Origin: Mycolicibacterium setense
GTDB lineage: Bacteria > Actinomycetota > Actinomycetes > Mycobacteriales > Mycobacteriaceae
DNA length: 64,000 nt
Direction: 5' to 3'
Assembly (NCBI RefSeq): GCF_000805385.1
Contig: NZ_JTJW01000010.1
Location: forward strand, 847,021 to 911,020
Of the stretch, positions 8,017 through 16,550 are shown in pieces. Every line of letters begins with the position of its first letter. The first letter of the stretch is position 1. A program made the position numbers and the translations under genes. Below the pieces are notes generated by a model. That model saw only the letters and a list, made by a program, of their open reading frames with translations. It did no database searches and was not told the origin of the DNA.

Positions 8017-8739
8017 CTACCTCCACAGCGCCTCCAGCGAACTCACCGACCGGCCGAGGGCGCGGGCACTCAGCGCCCGTAACGCGCGCCGCTCGACCAC
8101 CTCGAAGCTCGCTCCGACATGCTCGTGCAGGGCGGTGCGCCCGGCGTCGAGTTGATCGTCCAGCAGCAGGTCGACGATCTCGAGGTGTTCGTCGACGGTG
8201 GCGCTCACCCGCTCCTCGGTGACGAAGTCGTACATCCGGATCAGCCGGATGCGCCGGTTGACGTTGTCGAGCGTGGCGACCATCGCCCGGTTGCCGGATG
8301 CCGCGCACAGTTCGACGTGAAAAGCCTCGTCGCGCAGCACCATGACACCATCTGGCGGAGGCGGGCTGGCTTTCAATTCCAGCCACTCGGCGCGCAACGC
8401 CGCGAGCCGGTCCTTGTCGTACTGCAGCTCTTCGGTTTCCAGGATGCGGGTGATGCCGCGCAGTTCGATGGTGATCCGCAGCTCGTAGAGGTCGCGGACG
8501 CCCGGGATGTCCAACGCCACCGGGTAGTACCCGTCAGGCCTGCGTTCGAGCATGCCGTCCGCGTGCAGCCGGACCAATGCCTCACGCAGCGGGGTGCGGC
8601 TGACGTTGAGCGTCTCGCACAGTTGTGACTCCACCAGCCGGGTGCGATGGTCGATATCGCCGGCCATGAGCAACTTGCCGAGATCGAGGTAGACGCGGTC
8701 ACGAAGGGAGACCGGCTCCTCGGCCCGCACGGGCGTCAC
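8017..8739 (-). CDS. GntR-family (FadR/FCD) transcriptional regulator
   Basis: 240 residues. A winged helix (SQLCETLNVSRTPLREAL, then GMLERRPDGYYPV) is followed by an FCD ligand-binding domain with DEAFHVEL and a late DEHLEIV giving metal-binding His residues. The start is taken as the GTG at 8739, because GTGA overlaps the stop of the upstream hydrolase gene by 4 nt; an in-frame extension to 8880 would lie wholly over that gene. It is the last gene of a three-gene operon and probably controls permease and hydrolase expression in response to a small substrate. Confidence 0.85.
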   Translation of the reverse strand: MTPVRAEEPVSLRDRVYLDLGKLLMAGDIDHRTRLVESQLCETLNVSRTPLREALVRLHADGMLERRPDGYYPVALDIPGVRDLYELRITIELRGITRILETEELQYDKDRLAALRAEWLELKASPPPPDGVMVLRDEAFHVELCAASGNRAMVATLDNVNRRIRLIRMYDFVTEERVSATVDEHLEIVDLLLDDQLDAGRTALHEHVGASFEVVERRALRALSARALGRSVSSLEALWR

Positions 8740-9461
8740 TGCAGTCCTTTCAGCGCGGCCACCACGTCGGAGCTGGTCGCGTGTGCCCCGAAAACCCCAC
8801 CTTGCATGGTGATCATGTTCAGTGCCGCAACATGGTTGGCGTAGTCGGTGGCACCGGTCGCATCGGAGACGACGAGGCATTCATAACCACGGTCGTTGGC
8901 GTCCCGCATCGTGGTGTGCACGCACACGTCGGTGGTGATGCCGGTGAAGATGAGGTGGGTGATGCCGCGGGTGCGCAGCACCAGGTCCAGATCGGTGGCG
9001 TAGAAGCTCCCCTTGCCGGGCTTGTCGATGACGGGTTCGCCTGGCAGAGGTGCCATCTCGGGGACCAGTTCCCAACCCGGCTCACCCCGGGTGAGGATTC
9101 GCCCACATGGACCGGCCGAGCCGATCTCGGCTCCGATCTGGGCCGAACGCCAGCGTTTGTTGGCGGGAAGATCGGACAGGTCGGGGCGGTGGCCTTCGCG
9201 GGTGTGGACGATGAACAGTCCGGCCGCGCGGGCAGCCGCGAGGACTTGCTGCGCGGGACCGAGCGGCGTACGGACCAGGGACAGGTCGTAACCCATGGTG
9301 TCGACGTATCCGCCTTCACCGCAGAAGTCGACCTGCCAGTCGATGTTGATCAACGCTGTGCGTCCGGCGGGGATATCTCCGTCATACGGCCAGACGTAGG
9401 GGTTGGCCGTGATCGTCACGGGGCTGGTGCGCGATCCCGCTTCGCTTCTCGCTTGGCTCAT
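8736..9461 (-). CDS. Biuret amidohydrolase-like cysteine hydrolase (isochorismatase family)
   Basis: 241 residues in the cysteine hydrolase / isochorismatase superfamily. The triad candidates are Asp in INIDWQVDFC, Lys in IDKPGKGSF and Cys in GITTDVCVH. The segments GGYVDTMGYDLSL, HTREGHRPDL and LPANKRWRS are, from memory, strongly characteristic of biuret hydrolase BiuH and its triuretase relatives, more than of generic nicotinamidases. BiuH converts biuret to allophanate and ammonia. The gene overlaps the permease gene (ATGA) and the GntR gene (GTGA), so all three are translationally coupled. No allophanate hydrolase is adjacent, so another amide or ureide substrate remains possible. Confidence 0.75.
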   Translation of the reverse strand: MSQARSEAGSRTSPVTITANPYVWPYDGDIPAGRTALINIDWQVDFCGEGGYVDTMGYDLSLVRTPLGPAQQVLAAARAAGLFIVHTREGHRPDLSDLPANKRWRSAQIGAEIGSAGPCGRILTRGEPGWELVPEMAPLPGEPVIDKPGKGSFYATDLDLVLRTRGITHLIFTGITTDVCVHTTMRDANDRGYECLVVSDATGATDYANHVAALNMITMQGGVFGAHATSSDVVAALKGLQ

Positions 9462-10753
9462 GCTGTTTCACCCACCAACACGGGTTCCGCGGTGCGCACC
9501 GGCAGGTACGCCAGCGCGGTGAAGGCCAGCCCGCCGACCACCATCGCCACCACGGCATCGGATAGCTGCGGCGCGTAGTAGTGCGTCAGCAGCGCGCCTC
9601 CCGCACCGATCGCCCACGCCGCGAACGGCTTCCAAGCCAGGGCCGCGGTGGCCCGACGGTGAGCGAACACCAGCTGGTCGAGAATGAGCACGACACCGAT
9701 GGGCGGGACGAGGACGCCGAGGATGTTGAGCCAGGTCGCGAAGTACGACCAGATGCCCGCGACGGCGGCGATGGTGCCCACCACACCCAGCACGATCGTC
9801 AACTGGCGCATGGTCTTTCCGGTGATGTTGCCGAACCCGACGGCGCCGTTGTAGAGGCAGTGCGCACATACGCTGCCGAGGTTGACGAACACGAAGATGA
9901 TGGCCAGCGGCACCAGGATGCCCCCGGCACTGACGAGCACGTGCAGGAAATCCCCGCCCGCGGTGCCCGCAGCGGCCGCTGCCCCCAACGCCACGACGAG
10001 CGCTCCGACAAGCTGGGCGATCAGGTAGGCGACCGGGAAGGCGGCGAACGCCGCCAACGCACCCTCTTTGCCGTTACGGGCCCACCGGGTGAAATCGGCT
10101 GTCATGGTGCCGGAATCGGCGAAGCACGCGAACACCATCGTCACCGCGACTCCGAAGCTGAACGCGCCCGCCCCGGCACCGCCGTCGTAGGCCAGTGCCG
10201 AGCCGATGCCGCCGTCGGCGGCGGCCAACACCACCGCGACCACACCCAGCGGGATGAACAGCGCCGAGGCGACCACCCCGATCCATGAGATCGCCCGAAT
10301 CCCGACGAACGTGAGCGCCACGAACAACACCCCGGCCAACAGGGTGATCCACGGGGCGCTCCACCCCATGGACAGATTGAGCGTCGAGCCCACCATGCCG
10401 GTCTGGAACGCGAACCAACCGATCACCAACACCGAAAGGAACGCCGACACAATGCGAAAGCCCTTGGTGCCGAAGGTGTCCGCCGCCGTGAGGGCGAAGT
10501 TCTTGCCGGAACGCCCGGCCAGATAGCTCAGCGTGCCCACATACGCCATGAGGATGAGGTCGCCGACGAGGATCGCCGCCATGCCTGTCGTGAAACCGAG
10601 GTTGTAGACGACGATGCCGGCGAACACCGCCGAGGTCATGATCATCGGGAAACCCACCCAGACTGCCGAGACCGCGAACAGCGACTTGCGGGCGGACAGT
10701 GGGACGGGTTCGTTTTCGTATTCCTCGCCGAGGGCGGATGGCGCTGTATCCAT
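9458..10753 (-). CDS. NCS1-family cytosine/purine-type permease
   Basis: 431 residues with about twelve hydrophobic segments and the NCS1 pattern: a soluble N-terminus ending in VPLSARKSLF, then WVGFPMIMT and a GxxYxG-like first helix pair. NCS1 proteins are cation symporters for nucleobases, allantoin, hydantoins and related ureides. It is the first gene of the permease, hydrolase, GntR operon and probably imports the hydrolase substrate. It diverges from amt, and the 186-bp gap carries two candidate GlnR boxes. Confidence 0.85.
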   Translation of the reverse strand: MDTAPSALGEEYENEPVPLSARKSLFAVSAVWVGFPMIMTSAVFAGIVVYNLGFTTGMAAILVGDLILMAYVGTLSYLAGRSGKNFALTAADTFGTKGFRIVSAFLSVLVIGWFAFQTGMVGSTLNLSMGWSAPWITLLAGVLFVALTFVGIRAISWIGVVASALFIPLGVVAVVLAAADGGIGSALAYDGGAGAGAFSFGVAVTMVFACFADSGTMTADFTRWARNGKEGALAAFAAFPVAYLIAQLVGALVVALGAAAAAGTAGGDFLHVLVSAGGILVPLAIIFVFVNLGSVCAHCLYNGAVGFGNITGKTMRQLTIVLGVVGTIAAVAGIWSYFATWLNILGVLVPPIGVVLILDQLVFAHRRATAALAWKPFAAWAIGAGGALLTHYYAPQLSDAVVAMVVGGLAFTALAYLPVRTAEPVLVGETA

Positions 10754-10810
10754 GGCTGTATACGGTGCGGTATACGGATTTCTCTGGCGTTTCAGCGAAT
10801 AACACTCCGG

Positions 10811-10857
10811 TTACGAGGTCCTCACCGTCGGCGTGACGACGTTAACGACACCGCAAC
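10811..10857. promoter_or_regulatory. Two candidate GlnR boxes (AC-n9-AC) between the permease operon and amt
   Basis: Two sequences fit the mycobacterial GlnR pattern AC-n9-AC. The first runs 10811-10825 (TTAC, nine bases, AC). The second runs 10841-10857 (GTTAAC, then GCAAC). They are 32 bp apart, about three helical turns, on the same face of the DNA. GlnR activates amt in mycobacteria, so the location fits. This is a visual match without scoring. Confidence 0.5.
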
Positions 10858-10939
10858 ACGGCACGTCGGTCTACGTAACAGAAACATCATCTACTGCCGG
10901 TGATCGGCCCGTCCGGGCCGCCACCCCCAGGAGATGTTG

Positions 10940-12193
10940 ATGGATACAGGAACCACGGCGTTCATGCTGTGTTGCATCATCGGCTTAACGCTGATGATTC
11001 CCGGCCTTGCCCTGTTCTACGGCGGCATGGTCTCGGTCAAGAGTTCGACCAACATGATGATGATGACGTTCGGCGCAGTCGCCCTGGTCGGGGTGCTGTG
11101 GGTGCTCGTCGGATTCTCGATGGTCTTCGGCACGTCCTACGGCGGGTTCGTCGGCAGCTTCACCGAGTTCGCCGGAATGAAAGACCTCATGGAGCCCATG
11201 ACGACCGTGGCCGGGCTGCCGGTCAGCTTGTTCTCCATCTTCCAGGCCCTGTTCGCGGCCATCACGGTGGCACTGATCTCCGGCGCGGTCGCCGACCGGA
11301 TGAAGTTCGGCGCCTGGATGATCTTCGCCGCCGTCTGGGCCGTGCTGGTGTACTTCCCCGTCGCACACTGGGTGTTCGCGTTCGACGGTGTCGTCACCGA
11401 GAATTCGGTCGGCGGCTGGATCGCGAACAAACTTCACGCCATCGACTTCGCCGGCGGCACCGCAGTACACATCAACGCCGGAGCCGCGGCCCTGGCGGTG
11501 GCCATCGTCCTCGGTAAGTCGGCGATGTTCGGTCAGCTGCGCAAGCCGCACAACGTTCCGCTGACCTTGCTGGGCGCCGGCATGCTGTGGGCCGGCTGGT
11601 ATGCCTTCAACGGTGGATCCGCCCTGGCCGCAGGCAATTCCGCAGCCATCGTCATGGTGACCACCTTCGTCGCCACCTGCGCGGCCGTGCTGGCTTGGCT
11701 GGCCGTGGAGAAGTTCAGGACCGGCCACGTCACCGGCGTCGGCGCCGCTTCCGGCGCGATCGCCGGCCTGGTCGCCATCACCCCCGCGTGCGGTGCGGTC
11801 ACCCCGATCGGCGCAATTTTCGTCGGCGGCATCGCCGGCGCGGTCTGCGTGTACGCGGTCGGTGTCAAGGAGAAGCTCGGCTATGACGACTCTCTCGACG
11901 TGGTGGGTGTCCACCTGGTCGGTGGTGTCGTGGGCACGCTGCTGGTCGGGTTCTTCGCCAGCGAGGGTATGCCCAACGCCGTCAACGGCCTGTTCTACGG
12001 CGGCGGGGTGGATCAGTTGTGGCGGCAGGCCGTCGCCGCAGGCGCGGTGGCCTGCTACTCGTTCGCCGTCGCCTTCGCCATTGCCTACGTGATCAAGAAG
12101 ACCATGGGCATCCGGATCTCTCCCGAGGAAGAAGAGAAGGGAATCGACACCGCGTTCCACCGGGATTCGGCCTACGAGCTCGAATTCGCCTGA
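10940..12193 (+). CDS. amt: Ammonium transporter Amt
   Basis: About 417 residues with eleven hydrophobic segments and the Amt/MEP/Rh signatures: GLALFYGGMV, then SALIFG-like blocks, HWVF, and HINAGAAALAV with the pore histidine. It imports ammonium and, in many bacteria, methylammonium. AGGAG abuts the ATG at 10934, so the second ATG at 10940 has the better spacing and is preferred. Downstream lie a type III glutamine synthetase-like ligase and glutamate synthase-like genes, placing it in a nitrogen assimilation locus. Candidate GlnR boxes lie 80-130 bp upstream. No glnK follows. Confidence 0.93.
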   Translation: MDTGTTAFMLCCIIGLTLMIPGLALFYGGMVSVKSSTNMMMMTFGAVALVGVLWVLVGFSMVFGTSYGGFVGSFTEFAGMKDLMEPMTTVAGLPVSLFSIFQALFAAITVALISGAVADRMKFGAWMIFAAVWAVLVYFPVAHWVFAFDGVVTENSVGGWIANKLHAIDFAGGTAVHINAGAAALAVAIVLGKSAMFGQLRKPHNVPLTLLGAGMLWAGWYAFNGGSALAAGNSAAIVMVTTFVATCAAVLAWLAVEKFRTGHVTGVGAASGAIAGLVAITPACGAVTPIGAIFVGGIAGAVCVYAVGVKEKLGYDDSLDVVGVHLVGGVVGTLLVGFFASEGMPNAVNGLFYGGGVDQLWRQAVAAGAVACYSFAVAFAIAYVIKKTMGIRISPEEEEKGIDTAFHRDSAYELEFA

Positions 12194-12214
12194 CAGTCAG
12201 TCCGATTCCCCGGC

Positions 12215-12247
12215 CCGGCTGCCGTGGGCCGCTCTCACGGCAGCCGG
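12215..12247. terminator. Strong hairpin after amt
   Basis: A perfect 12-bp stem (12215-12226 with 12236-12247) with a 9-nt loop lies 22 nt after the amt stop. There is no U-run after it, as in many mycobacterial terminators. It separates amt from the glutamine synthetase-like gene, which probably has its own promoter. Confidence 0.65.
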
Positions 12248-12326
12248 TGACCGGGGTTTCCTCGACTTGCCGATGTTTCCTACTGTGATACTGTGATTCT
12301 CAACAAGAGACGAAAGTGCTGGTGCT

Positions 12327-13640
12327 ATGCCCTCCGATCTCGCCACCCTCGCCGAACAATCCGGCACCAAGTTCATCCTCGCCCTGTTCGTAGACCTGCG
12401 TGGAAAGCCCTGCGCCAAACTGGTTCCCGTTGAATCGGTCGAACTTCTCGCCACAGATGGCGTCGGCTTTGCCGGTTACGCCGTCGGCGCCATGGGCCAG
12501 GAACCCAAGGACCCCGACCTGATCGCGATCCCCGATCCGGCGTCGTTCACCCCGATACCGTTCATCAAAGAGGGTCTGGCCCTGGTGCACTGCGACCCCC
12601 ATGTCCAGGGCTCACCGTGGCCGTATGCGCCGCGAGTGATCCTCAAGGGACTGATCCAGCGCGCCGCCGACGCCGGATACGAACCCTGGGTGGGTGCCGA
12701 GGTCGAGTATTTTCTGTTGCGGCGCACCGCCGATGGAGTTCTGAGCACCGCCGACGCGGCCGACACCGCCGCGCAACCGTGTTACGACGCCCGCGGCGTC
12801 ACCCGCATGTACGACCACCTGACCGCGATCTCCACCGCGATGAACACCCTCGGCTGGTCCAACTACGCCAACGACCACGAGGACGGCAACGGCCAATTCG
12901 AGCAGAACTTCGAGTTCTCCGACGCTCTGACGACCGCCGACCGGGTGATCACGCTGCGCTACCTGTTGTCGATGATCGCCGCCGAGCGCGACATGGTGGC
13001 GACCTTCATGCCCAAGCCGTTCTCCGACCGCACCGGCAGTGGCCTGCACCTCCACCTGTCACTGACCAGCGGCGGAAACCCCGTGTTCCCGGCAGGATCC
13101 GATGAACCAGACCAACACGGCCTCGGCCTGTCCGAGACGGCATACGCGTTCATCGGCGGCATCCTGGACCACGCCTGTGCGCTGCAGTCGGTCGTGGCCC
13201 CGACTGTCAACTCCTACAAGCGAACCGGCGCCATCTCAACCGCGTCCGGAGCGTCGTGGGCCCCACGCAAGCCCAGCTACGGCGGCAACGACCGCACCCA
13301 TTACATCCGGGTGCCCGACAGTCAGCGCATCGAGTTGCGCGGCGGCGACGGCTCGGCCAATCCGTATCTGGCGATCGCCGCGGCGCTGGGTGCCGGCCTC
13401 GACGGCGTCAAACGCAGCCTCGATCCGGGAGCGGTGGGCGCTCAGGGACCGGCGGCACTGCCACCGACGCTGCTGCACGCGGTCGAATCACTGGAGATCG
13501 ACCCGATCGTCACCGGTGTGCTCGACGTCGCGGGCGACGGCGTCGCCTCCTACTTCGCCAACGTCAAACGCGAGGAGTTCTTCGCCTACCACGGCACCGT
13601 GACGCCGTGGGAGGTCGACCAGTACCTGACGGCGTTCTAG
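12327..13640 (+). CDS. Type III glutamine synthetase-like ligase (GlnT / gamma-glutamylmethylamide synthetase type)
   Basis: 437 residues with the glutamine synthetase fold: a beta-grasp N-terminal domain (VDLRGKPCAKLVP), then GAEVEYFLL with metal-binding Glu, GNGQFEQNF, HLHLSL, a NSYKRTG loop and an ELRGGDGSANPYL motif. The short N-terminus and WAPRKPSYGG loop place it with GlnT/GmaS proteins rather than with GlnA1. Relatives ligate glutamate to ammonia or to an alkylamine such as methylamine. A three-part N-methylglutamate-synthase-like enzyme and a sarcosine-oxidase-like flavoenzyme follow, which favours an alkylamine substrate. The next gene starts 29 nt downstream. Confidence 0.85.
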   Translation: MPSDLATLAEQSGTKFILALFVDLRGKPCAKLVPVESVELLATDGVGFAGYAVGAMGQEPKDPDLIAIPDPASFTPIPFIKEGLALVHCDPHVQGSPWPYAPRVILKGLIQRAADAGYEPWVGAEVEYFLLRRTADGVLSTADAADTAAQPCYDARGVTRMYDHLTAISTAMNTLGWSNYANDHEDGNGQFEQNFEFSDALTTADRVITLRYLLSMIAAERDMVATFMPKPFSDRTGSGLHLHLSLTSGGNPVFPAGSDEPDQHGLGLSETAYAFIGGILDHACALQSVVAPTVNSYKRTGAISTASGASWAPRKPSYGGNDRTHYIRVPDSQRIELRGGDGSANPYLAIAAALGAGLDGVKRSLDPGAVGAQGPAALPPTLLHAVESLEIDPIVTGVLDVAGDGVASYFANVKREEFFAYHGTVTPWEVDQYLTAF

Positions 13641-13669
13641 CCGAACGGCTCTCACGAAAGGAGAGGACT

Positions 13670-14539
13670 ATGTGCGGGATTGTGGGGCTTCACCTGCGCA
13701 CACCGGAACTGTATCCGCGCCTCGGCGAACTGCTCGCCGCGATGCTGGGCGAGATGTCCGACCGCGGTGCCGACTCTGCGGGGATCGCGATCTACGGGGA
13801 CCCGGAGTGGGCGCCGTACGGGCAGGGCTGCGTCTCGGTGACGGACATCGCCGACTCGCCCGACCTGGGACCGGATGTGGATGTGGTGCAGGTTGATTCG
13901 ACCTACCTGCTGTCAGCCGACATGGACTCCGAGGAATTGCTGGACCTGGTCCGCTCCGCGTATCCGACCGCGCTGATCTCCGGGTTCGGCCCCGATCTGG
14001 CGGTGCTCAAAGGGGTCGGCCATCCCCGCGCCCTGACCGAGGCCTGGGGCCTGGCCAAGGCTCAGGGCTGGCAGGGTGTCGGGCACACCAGGATGGCCAC
14101 AGAATCGGCGGTGACGCCGTCGGGCTGCCACCCGTACACGGTCGGCCCCGGACAGTGCCTGGTGCACAACGGATCTTTCGCCAACCACGCCACCATCCGT
14201 CGCGATCTGCGCCGCGCCGGTGTGGTGTTCGACAGCGAGAACGACACCGAGGTGGGCGCCCGGTTCGTGGCCGAACAGCTGGCGGCCGGCCGCGATGTGG
14301 CCACCGCCCTGAAGGAACTCCTCGCGGTCTTTGATGGCTTCTACACCCTGCTGGTCTCCGATCACGACTCGTTCGCGGTGGTGCGTGACGCCATCGCCTG
14401 CAAGCCGGCGGTGATCGCCGAAACCGCCGACTGGGTGGCGATGGCCAGCGAATACCGGGCCCTGGCCGGACTGCCGGGGGTCGAGCAGGCGCGCATTTGG
14501 GAACCGGAACCGGAGGTGGTCTACGCATGGACCAGATGA
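13670..14539 (+). CDS. Class II glutamine amidotransferase (GlxB / MgsA-like)
   Basis: 289 residues beginning MCGIVG, so Cys2 after Met removal is the Ntn nucleophile. GHTRMAT, LVHNGS and ENDTEV are the remaining class II glutaminase motifs. It corresponds to the N-terminal domain of GltB as a separate protein, which matches GlxB of rhizobia and MgsA of the N-methylglutamate pathway. The protein would release ammonia from glutamine, or gamma-glutamyl transfer in the MGS type. AAAGGAGAGG precedes the ATG. The end overlaps the next gene by 13 nt, indicating coupled translation of the subunits. Confidence 0.88.
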   Translation: MCGIVGLHLRTPELYPRLGELLAAMLGEMSDRGADSAGIAIYGDPEWAPYGQGCVSVTDIADSPDLGPDVDVVQVDSTYLLSADMDSEELLDLVRSAYPTALISGFGPDLAVLKGVGHPRALTEAWGLAKAQGWQGVGHTRMATESAVTPSGCHPYTVGPGQCLVHNGSFANHATIRRDLRRAGVVFDSENDTEVGARFVAEQLAAGRDVATALKELLAVFDGFYTLLVSDHDSFAVVRDAIACKPAVIAETADWVAMASEYRALAGLPGVEQARIWEPEPEVVYAWTR

Positions 14540-15219
14540 CACTGACCCGATTTGACCTCCGCACAACGCCTTTGCGTGAAGTCAACGCCGCACTGCATCA
14601 ATCGGACGTCGAGGGCGAGTACGTCATCGCCCATCCCGACGGCGCGCACAACGTGGCGGTCGGGCTCAACGTGCCGGTGCGTGTCACCGTCGAAGGCCAC
14701 GTCGGCTACTACGCAGCCGGGATGAATCAGCTCGCCGAGGTCACGATCGACGGCAACGCCGGTACCGGAGTGGCCGAGAACATGATGAGCGGCACGGTGC
14801 GCGTCACCGGAAATGCCTCGCAGTCCGCGGGTGCCACCGCCCACGGCGGGCTGCTGGTCATCGAGGGGGACGCGGCTGCGCGTTGCGGAATCTCGATGAA
14901 GGGCGTCGACATCGTGGTGGGCGGCAGCATCGGCCACATGAGCGCGTTCATGGCCCAAGCGGGCCGGCTGGTGGTCCGCGGCGACGCCGGGGAGGCGCTC
15001 GGTGACTCGATCTACGAGGCCCGCATCTACGTCCGTGGTGAGGTGGCCTCGCTGGGCGCCGACTGTATCGCCAAGCCCATGCGGGCCGAGCACCATGCCG
15101 AGCTCGCGGAGTTGTTGGCAGCCAGTGGCTTCCGCGACGACGACACCGCGTCCTACACCCGCTACGGCTCGGCCCGCGACCTCTACCACTTCCACGTCGA
15201 CAATGCGAGTGCCTACTGA
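14527..15219 (+). CDS. GXGXG-domain glutamate synthase-like subunit (GlxC / MgsB-like)
   Basis: 230 residues corresponding to domain 3 of glutamate synthase. A right-handed beta-helix of repeated G-x-x-G-x-G turns runs from about residue 45 to 170 (for example GNAGTGVAENM and GGSIGHMSAF). The part is structural in GltB and holds subunits together. ATG 14527 has GGAGGTGG 7 nt upstream and is preferred over the internal ATG at 14536. The next subunit begins on the last base of its stop (TGATG). Confidence 0.85.
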   Translation: MDQMTLTRFDLRTTPLREVNAALHQSDVEGEYVIAHPDGAHNVAVGLNVPVRVTVEGHVGYYAAGMNQLAEVTIDGNAGTGVAENMMSGTVRVTGNASQSAGATAHGGLLVIEGDAAARCGISMKGVDIVVGGSIGHMSAFMAQAGRLVVRGDAGEALGDSIYEARIYVRGEVASLGADCIAKPMRAEHHAELAELLAASGFRDDDTASYTRYGSARDLYHFHVDNASAY

Positions 15220-16550
15220 TGACGAACCTGCGCGAATCCGCCACCTTCGATCGGTCCACGATCGCCGACATCCAGCGCGCCGCCGAGACCGGCATCTACG
15301 ACATCCGCGGTTGGGGCGCCAAACGCCGCCTGCCCCATTTCGACGATCTGCTGTTCCTCGGTGCGTCGATGTCGCGCTACCCACTCGAGGGCTACCGCGA
15401 ACGTTGCGGCACCGACGTGGTGCTCGGCGACCGACACGCGAAACACCCTCTGCACCTGGATATCCCGGTCACCATCGCGGGCATGAGCTTCGGCGCCCTG
15501 TCCGGGCCAGCCAAGGAAGCCCTGGGCCGCGGCGCCAGTGAGGCAGGCACCTCGACCACCACGGGCGACGGCGGTATGACGCCCGAGGAGCGCGGGCAGA
15601 GCAAGCACCTGGTGTATCAGTACCTGCCCTCGCGCTACGGGATGAACCCCGACGACCTGCGCAAGGCCGATGCCATCGAGGTGGTGCTCGGCCAGGGCGC
15701 CAAACCCGGCGGCGGCGGAATGCTGTTGGGCCAGAAGATCTCCCCGCGGGTAGCCCAGATGCGGACCCTGCCCGAGGGCATAGACCAGCGCAGCGCCTGC
15801 CGGCACCCGGACTGGACCGGCCCCGACGATCTCACCATCAAGATCAACGAACTGCGCGAGATCACCGACTGGGAGAAGCCGATCTACGTCAAGGTCGGGG
15901 CCACCCGCACCTACTACGACGTGAAGCTCGCCGTGCATGCCGGGGCCGACGTGGTGGTGGTCGACGGCATGCAGGGCGGCACGGCCGCCACCCAGGAGGT
16001 GTTCATCGAACACGTCGGTATCCCCACACTGGCCGCGGTGCCGCAGGCGGTGCAGGCGTTGCAGGAGCTCGGCGTCCATCGCACCGGGGCGAGCGGAGCG
16101 ACGGGGAATAAGGGAGTGCAGCTGATCGTGAGCGGTGGCATTCGCTCGGGCGCTGATGTGGCCAAGGCGCTGGCGTTGGGCGCCGACGCGGTGGCGATCG
16201 GCACCGCCGCGTTGATCGCACTCGGGGACAACCACCCGCGCTATGCCGCCGAATACGAGAAGCTGGGCAGCGCAGCCGGTTTCTACGACGACTTCCAGGA
16301 CGGACGCGACCCGGCCGGTATCACCACCCAGGACCCGGAGCTGGCGGCCCGCTTCGACCCGGTCGAGGGCGGCCGGCGACTGGCCAACTATCTGCGGGTG
16401 CTGACCATGGAGGCTCAGACAATCGCCCGGGCCTGCGGCAAGGCGCACGTGTGCCACCTGGAGCCCGAGGATCTGGTGGCGATCACCATCGAAGCGGCGG
16501 CAATGGCGCGGGTCCCGCTGGCCGGCACCAACTGGATTCCGGGCCAATGA
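15219..16550 (+). CDS. FMN-binding glutamate synthase-like subunit (GlxD / MgsC-like)
   Basis: 443 residues matching the central and FMN domains of GltB: IAGMSFGALS, STTTGDGGM, GQGAKPGGGGMLLG, VVDGMQGGTAAT and SGGIRSGADVAKALALGADAV are classic. In GltB a Cx5CHLx2C segment binds a 3Fe-4S cluster. Here the segment reads C-G-K-A-H-V-C-H-L-E-P-E, so the third Cys is replaced by Glu and the cluster may be absent or altered. The enzyme would form a glutamate-derived product from the amide made by the upstream ligase. It shares an ATGA overlap with the flavoenzyme gene. Confidence 0.87.
   Translation: MTNLRESATFDRSTIADIQRAAETGIYDIRGWGAKRRLPHFDDLLFLGASMSRYPLEGYRERCGTDVVLGDRHAKHPLHLDIPVTIAGMSFGALSGPAKEALGRGASEAGTSTTTGDGGMTPEERGQSKHLVYQYLPSRYGMNPDDLRKADAIEVVLGQGAKPGGGGMLLGQKISPRVAQMRTLPEGIDQRSACRHPDWTGPDDLTIKINELREITDWEKPIYVKVGATRTYYDVKLAVHAGADVVVVDGMQGGTAATQEVFIEHVGIPTLAAVPQAVQALQELGVHRTGASGATGNKGVQLIVSGGIRSGADVAKALALGADAVAIGTAALIALGDNHPRYAAEYEKLGSAAGFYDDFQDGRDPAGITTQDPELAARFDPVEGGRRLANYLRVLTMEAQTIARACGKAHVCHLEPEDLVAITIEAAAMARVPLAGTNWIPGQ

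Noticed and set aside
10985..12160. 391-codon open frame antisense to amt
   Set aside because: Rich in D, H, G and E as expected from the reverse of transmembrane codons. No family character.
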